From Actinomortierella ambigua (lineage: Eukaryota; Mortierellomycota; Mortierellomycetes; Mortierellales; Mortierellaceae), in assembly GCA_016098155.1 (NCBI GenBank), contig JAAAJB010000149.1, forward strand, positions 1 to 61,036: 61,036 nucleotides of DNA, read 5' to 3'. Under the pieces are notes generated by a model that was given only the letters and a program-made list of their open reading frames with translations, was not told where the DNA came from and made no database searches. Below are positions 58,126 to 61,036 of this stretch, in pieces. The translations under genes and the position numbers were made by a program. Within the stretch, counting starts at the first letter, position 1. Every line of letters starts with the position of its first letter.

Positions 58126-61036
58126 TTAGAAAGCTAGCTTTGGATCTTTTCGAAAATCTCCATCGTCCATCTCCCAGAACAATACTTGGCGAGATCCGAT
58201 GATAACGACTAGAAAGGCCGTTACCTCGTTCTCCTTCTTCAGGAGGTCAATCTCTGGACTGTTCATGTACTCTGCCAGCTGTTGGCGCGGCGATGTCTTG
58301 GTTTCACCTTCGGTAGGACCGTCTGTAATCCAGCTTCGGATGGTTTGTCCGGGTCTCCATCGATCGTACCGGCGAAACTGGAGATCAAGAATCTCATTCA
58401 CATCAGCCATGTCACTCAAATGCTCCGCTTTTTCCATGCGTCCCTGCGACGTGCCAACATCCAAGAAGTCGATCTGAATCACTTTCCACTCCAGCAAAAT
58501 CGCCCGTTTCTTCAATGGCACCTGGATCAACATGTCGATCCGTCCAAAGGTTTGATGCGCCGCCACCTATCATTACCATGGACATTATGGGTGTCATTAC
58601 AAAGTGTTGGTGAGGCCAGTACAACCAGACATCATCAGACTAGTCTCATTTACCTTTGTGGTGCGAGTCTCCAACCCAAGCTTCCGTAGAGATGGATGTG
58701 TATTGCCAAGCAATGCGTAGTGAAAGGAATCACGGTGGTTCTTCTCAGTCTTTTTAAAGTCATTGTCACCCACATCACGGAGCTCCATAGCTCGCTTGTA
58801 CAGAGCGAGCACCTGATCAATACTCCCGCTCGATACGATGTTCCGGAACGCCAGGTCAACGTCTTCAAGGCGCAGTTGAAGACGAGCCAAAATGGTCTCT
58901 CCAAAGCGCTGCGCAGCAACGAGATTTGTAATTCTAAGGTGCTTAGAGTTGTCGCAAAAGGTAAGTCCGCCAATATGGATCATATAGCTGAGCCATGCCG
59001 GCTTGCTGGTCGCAATGTCGCTGGCCTAAGAGATTCAGGAGAGGAGGTTAAGATGGGATCATGGCTAGTTAGCAAGGTAAGGCAAAAGAAAAGAGTGCAT
59101 ATTTCATACATACCAAGCTAGTAAGGCGAAATGACTGGACAAGCGTTTCGTATGGGATAATTAAGTGATTCAGCCCATCGTAAGATCGCACGAGCTGGTT
59201 CCCAAGGCTATCCGAAATTATACTGCTAGCAACAGGCGAAGCAGCAAGAATTTGGAGTGCTGACTCAGAAACCTCAGAGTAGCTCACGGCTGACGGATTG
59301 ATTGGTGCGCCTCTCCTCAGACTCTAACACACGTGTAAGCAACAGTGGTGGTGATGACGGGAAGGTGATGAGTTAACGATCAATTATGAATAGAGCCAGG
59401 TTACTTTGCTGACAGTAACTCACCTCAAGATACTCCAAACAAGTGTTCGTGTTAAAAACGTGCGGAACCGCTCTCAATTCAGCGAAATTGTAACCACTGA
59501 AATTGACCTTCATGATCTCAAAGTGATTCCGGATTTCGTCTTCGGACTTGCAGACACCAGGCAGGCCCAATGCGGCGTGGACATCTTCCTCGGTGAGGCC
59601 ACAAAGACCAGAGAGTTCCTGGCGCCAGGAAACATACGTTTCAACATTGAAGCCACTGGTATTATCAGCCATTGAGAGTGGCGACACGCCGGTAATAAAG
59701 CATTTCACAATACCCCTTGGGCCTAGCTTTGACTTCACCGTGGCCCAAAAGCCCTTGAGCAACGAGTTGGCTCTGGTTCGAGGGTGATCCCATGGTCTAG
59801 CGTCATCGGGACTCAGGAACCCGTTGCTGAAGGCGTCATATTCGTCCGCCAAGAGATAGATCTACAATGTGCAGCAGCAGTATTAGTGGAGGTAGGGGAT
59901 AAGGTTTGTACCAAAACTAAAAAGGATTGCACTAGTACCTACCCCTTTCACGCCGGCAAGTGGGTCATCCTCCTCTGTGACAGCTTTAAGTGCCTCTTGG
60001 ACCAGACTGACACAGGCAGCGAGACTTTCGACAGCATCTGGCGAAGTGCTCTCTTTGATCAGTTGATAGCTTGTGGCCGTTCCGAGATAAGGAGCATAAG
60101 TCATGTAGAAGGCACGGATGGAGTTGTTGAGCATGTCGTTGAGGCTCGCTTCGGCTACTTCAACATCAGGAGAGTGGTTGACTGCAGAGAAATCAAAGGC
60201 TAGAATCAGATACTGGCCAGGTGTGACCTTTCCGCTCTCTACATCTCGGTCCACATCAAGAGACTAAGTAGGAAGTAAGAGTAGATTAGTCGTGGGGTGG
60301 ATGGATTAGAGATTGATCGAAACAGAATGAACAGAGACAGACGTAATCTACCTTGAATAGTGCATTGTAGTTTTGCTTGTTCTCAACTCCATGAAAGTAG
60401 GCCAAAGTGCTGAGGAAAAGAGACTTCCCAAATCGTCGCGGCCTTAAGAACAGTAGCACGGACCCGAGAAAAGACTCCAACACAGATATGTAGCAGGTAC
60501 GGTCGAAATAGGCGTATCGCGAGTTTGCTCGAATTGCCTCAAAACTGCTCTTGTCATGCACAGGGAAGCTTTGGAAACCCTGTTCACTGAAGACCAATGA
60601 GGCCGTGCGGTTATCATAAGGCACTGTCTCTAGCCTTGGCTTGACAGCTCGCTTATTGGCATCTGAGAAAAGCCATTTCCGCTTGTTTGATATCACAGCT
60701 ATGTGCAAGCAGGAAACAAGTTGAAGGGGAAACCAGCAGTTCCGTAATGTCCATGAACGACGGAATGAAAGCAAACAAGTCGCCCAAGAAAATTCAAAAC
60801 AGCAAAGACAATGAATGATCAGAAACAGATTATATACTCTTCTAAGCCAGCTGTCTATGTCTGACCCAGTGATCTTAATTACCTGATTGCGGTAGCGGAG
60901 GGCGCTGGACGATGATGTGGATTGATTTCTTCTGAGGTGCCTCGATGGGGCTTGATTTCTCCTGAGGTGCCTCGATAGGGCTTGATTTCTTCGGAGCTGC
61001 GATGGGGATCGGAGGTGCCTCAGGAAACATGCCTGC
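58126..61036 (-). CDS. AAA-ATPase-like protein fused to a PD-(D/E)XK nuclease domain (5' end may be outside the window)
   Basis: Seven exons (61036-60883, 60698-60352, 60263-59943, 59861-59424, 59323-59114, 59025-58654, 58566-58126) join in phase. An ATG at 61030 would give 758 residues, but the true start may lie beyond the edge. The N-terminus has 10-residue tandem repeats (SPIEAPQxKS). The ATPase part contains the Walker A-like RPRRFGKSLF (about 134-143) and Walker B IYLLADEYDAF (about 273-283), followed by GFWATVKSKL and IVKCFITGVSPLS, as in the fungal and bacterial AAA-ATPase-like family. The C-terminus has a PD-(D/E)XK core with Asp623 in FGRIDMLIQV and Glu638/Lys640 in ILLEWKV. All key residues are present. 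The family is often expanded in Mucoromycota and in bacterial genomes. Its role is not established, and defence or mobile-element links are only suggested. No partner gene is adjacent. Confidence 0.82.
60922..61007 (-). repeat. 30-bp tandem repeat coding SPIEAPQxKS
   Basis: Two full units (60922-60951 and 60952-60981) and a partial third (60982-61007), in frame with the AAA/nuclease gene. Base differences between units are few, so the repeat is young. Confidence 0.85.

Noticed and set aside
60286..60774. Frame starting upstream of exon 2 of the AAA/nuclease gene as an alternative gene start
   Set aside because: The first 26 codons cover the intron end. The acceptor at 60699 and the in-phase exon at the window edge give a better model.

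Overview
The window looks like a chromosomal piece of an early-diverging filamentous fungus, most likely Mortierellomycotina or a near relative. Nearly every gene is split by short GT-AG introns with T-rich 3' ends. Proteins carry long Gln, Ser/Thr and Pro/Asn tracts coded by microsatellite-like DNA. The gene set includes BRCC36 and a Tubby protein, which I recall as rare or absent in Dikarya, and a nuclear AAA-ATPase-like/PD-(D/E)XK gene. The genus is inferred from gene style and was not searched. Most calls rest on exon joins worked out by hand, keeping reading phase and family homology together.

Layout. 0.2-1.8 kb (-): seven-exon RPA2 (single-strand DNA-binding subunit). 2.3-3.1 kb (+): a decayed coding stretch. 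4.0-4.5 kb (-): secreted GPI-anchored Ser/Thr-rich protein. 4.5-7.7 kb: gene-poor, microsatellite-rich. 7.7-9.0 kb (+): single-pass membrane protein with an Asn-Pro ectodomain and a C-terminal SH3 domain. 10.2-11.6 kb (+): Zn2Cys6 transcription factor. 13.5-19.6 kb (+): two tandem OPT-family oligopeptide transporters. 20.3-20.8 kb (-): an 86-residue KXD1-like protein. 20.8-23.0 kb: about 2.2 kb bounded by an inverted repeat, holding a large foldback hairpin and relics of DUF6589-like and RecQ-like genes. 23.6-28.6 kb (-): PA-TM-RING-type ubiquitin ligase. 30.2-33.1 kb (+): CorA/Alr1/Mnr2 Mg2+ transporter with a poly-Gln insert. 33.3-35.7 kb (+): COQ6 ubiquinone monooxygenase. 36.0-37.6 kb (-): RPN13/ADRM1. 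39.1-43.8 kb (+): Pumilio RNA-binding protein. 44.6-46.4 kb (-): C2H2 zinc-finger protein. 46.7-48.8 kb (-): BRCC36 deubiquitinase. 48.9-50.4 kb (-): HIS6. 51.0-52.8 kb (+): Tubby-like protein. 54.3-56.8 kb (+): MFS drug:H+ antiporter-like transporter. 57.4-57.7 kb (-): DUF5648-like relic. 58.1-61.0 kb (-): AAA-ATPase-like/PD-(D/E)XK nuclease gene reaching the right edge.

Most genes are independent housekeeping units with no operon-like logic. Three bear on ubiquitin (RING ligase, RPN13, BRCC36) and four on transport (two OPT, CorA, MFS). The least ordinary parts are the inverted-repeat segment at 20.8-23.0 kb, the AAA/nuclease gene at the right edge, and the SH3 membrane protein whose ectodomain is partly coded by telomere-like repeats.
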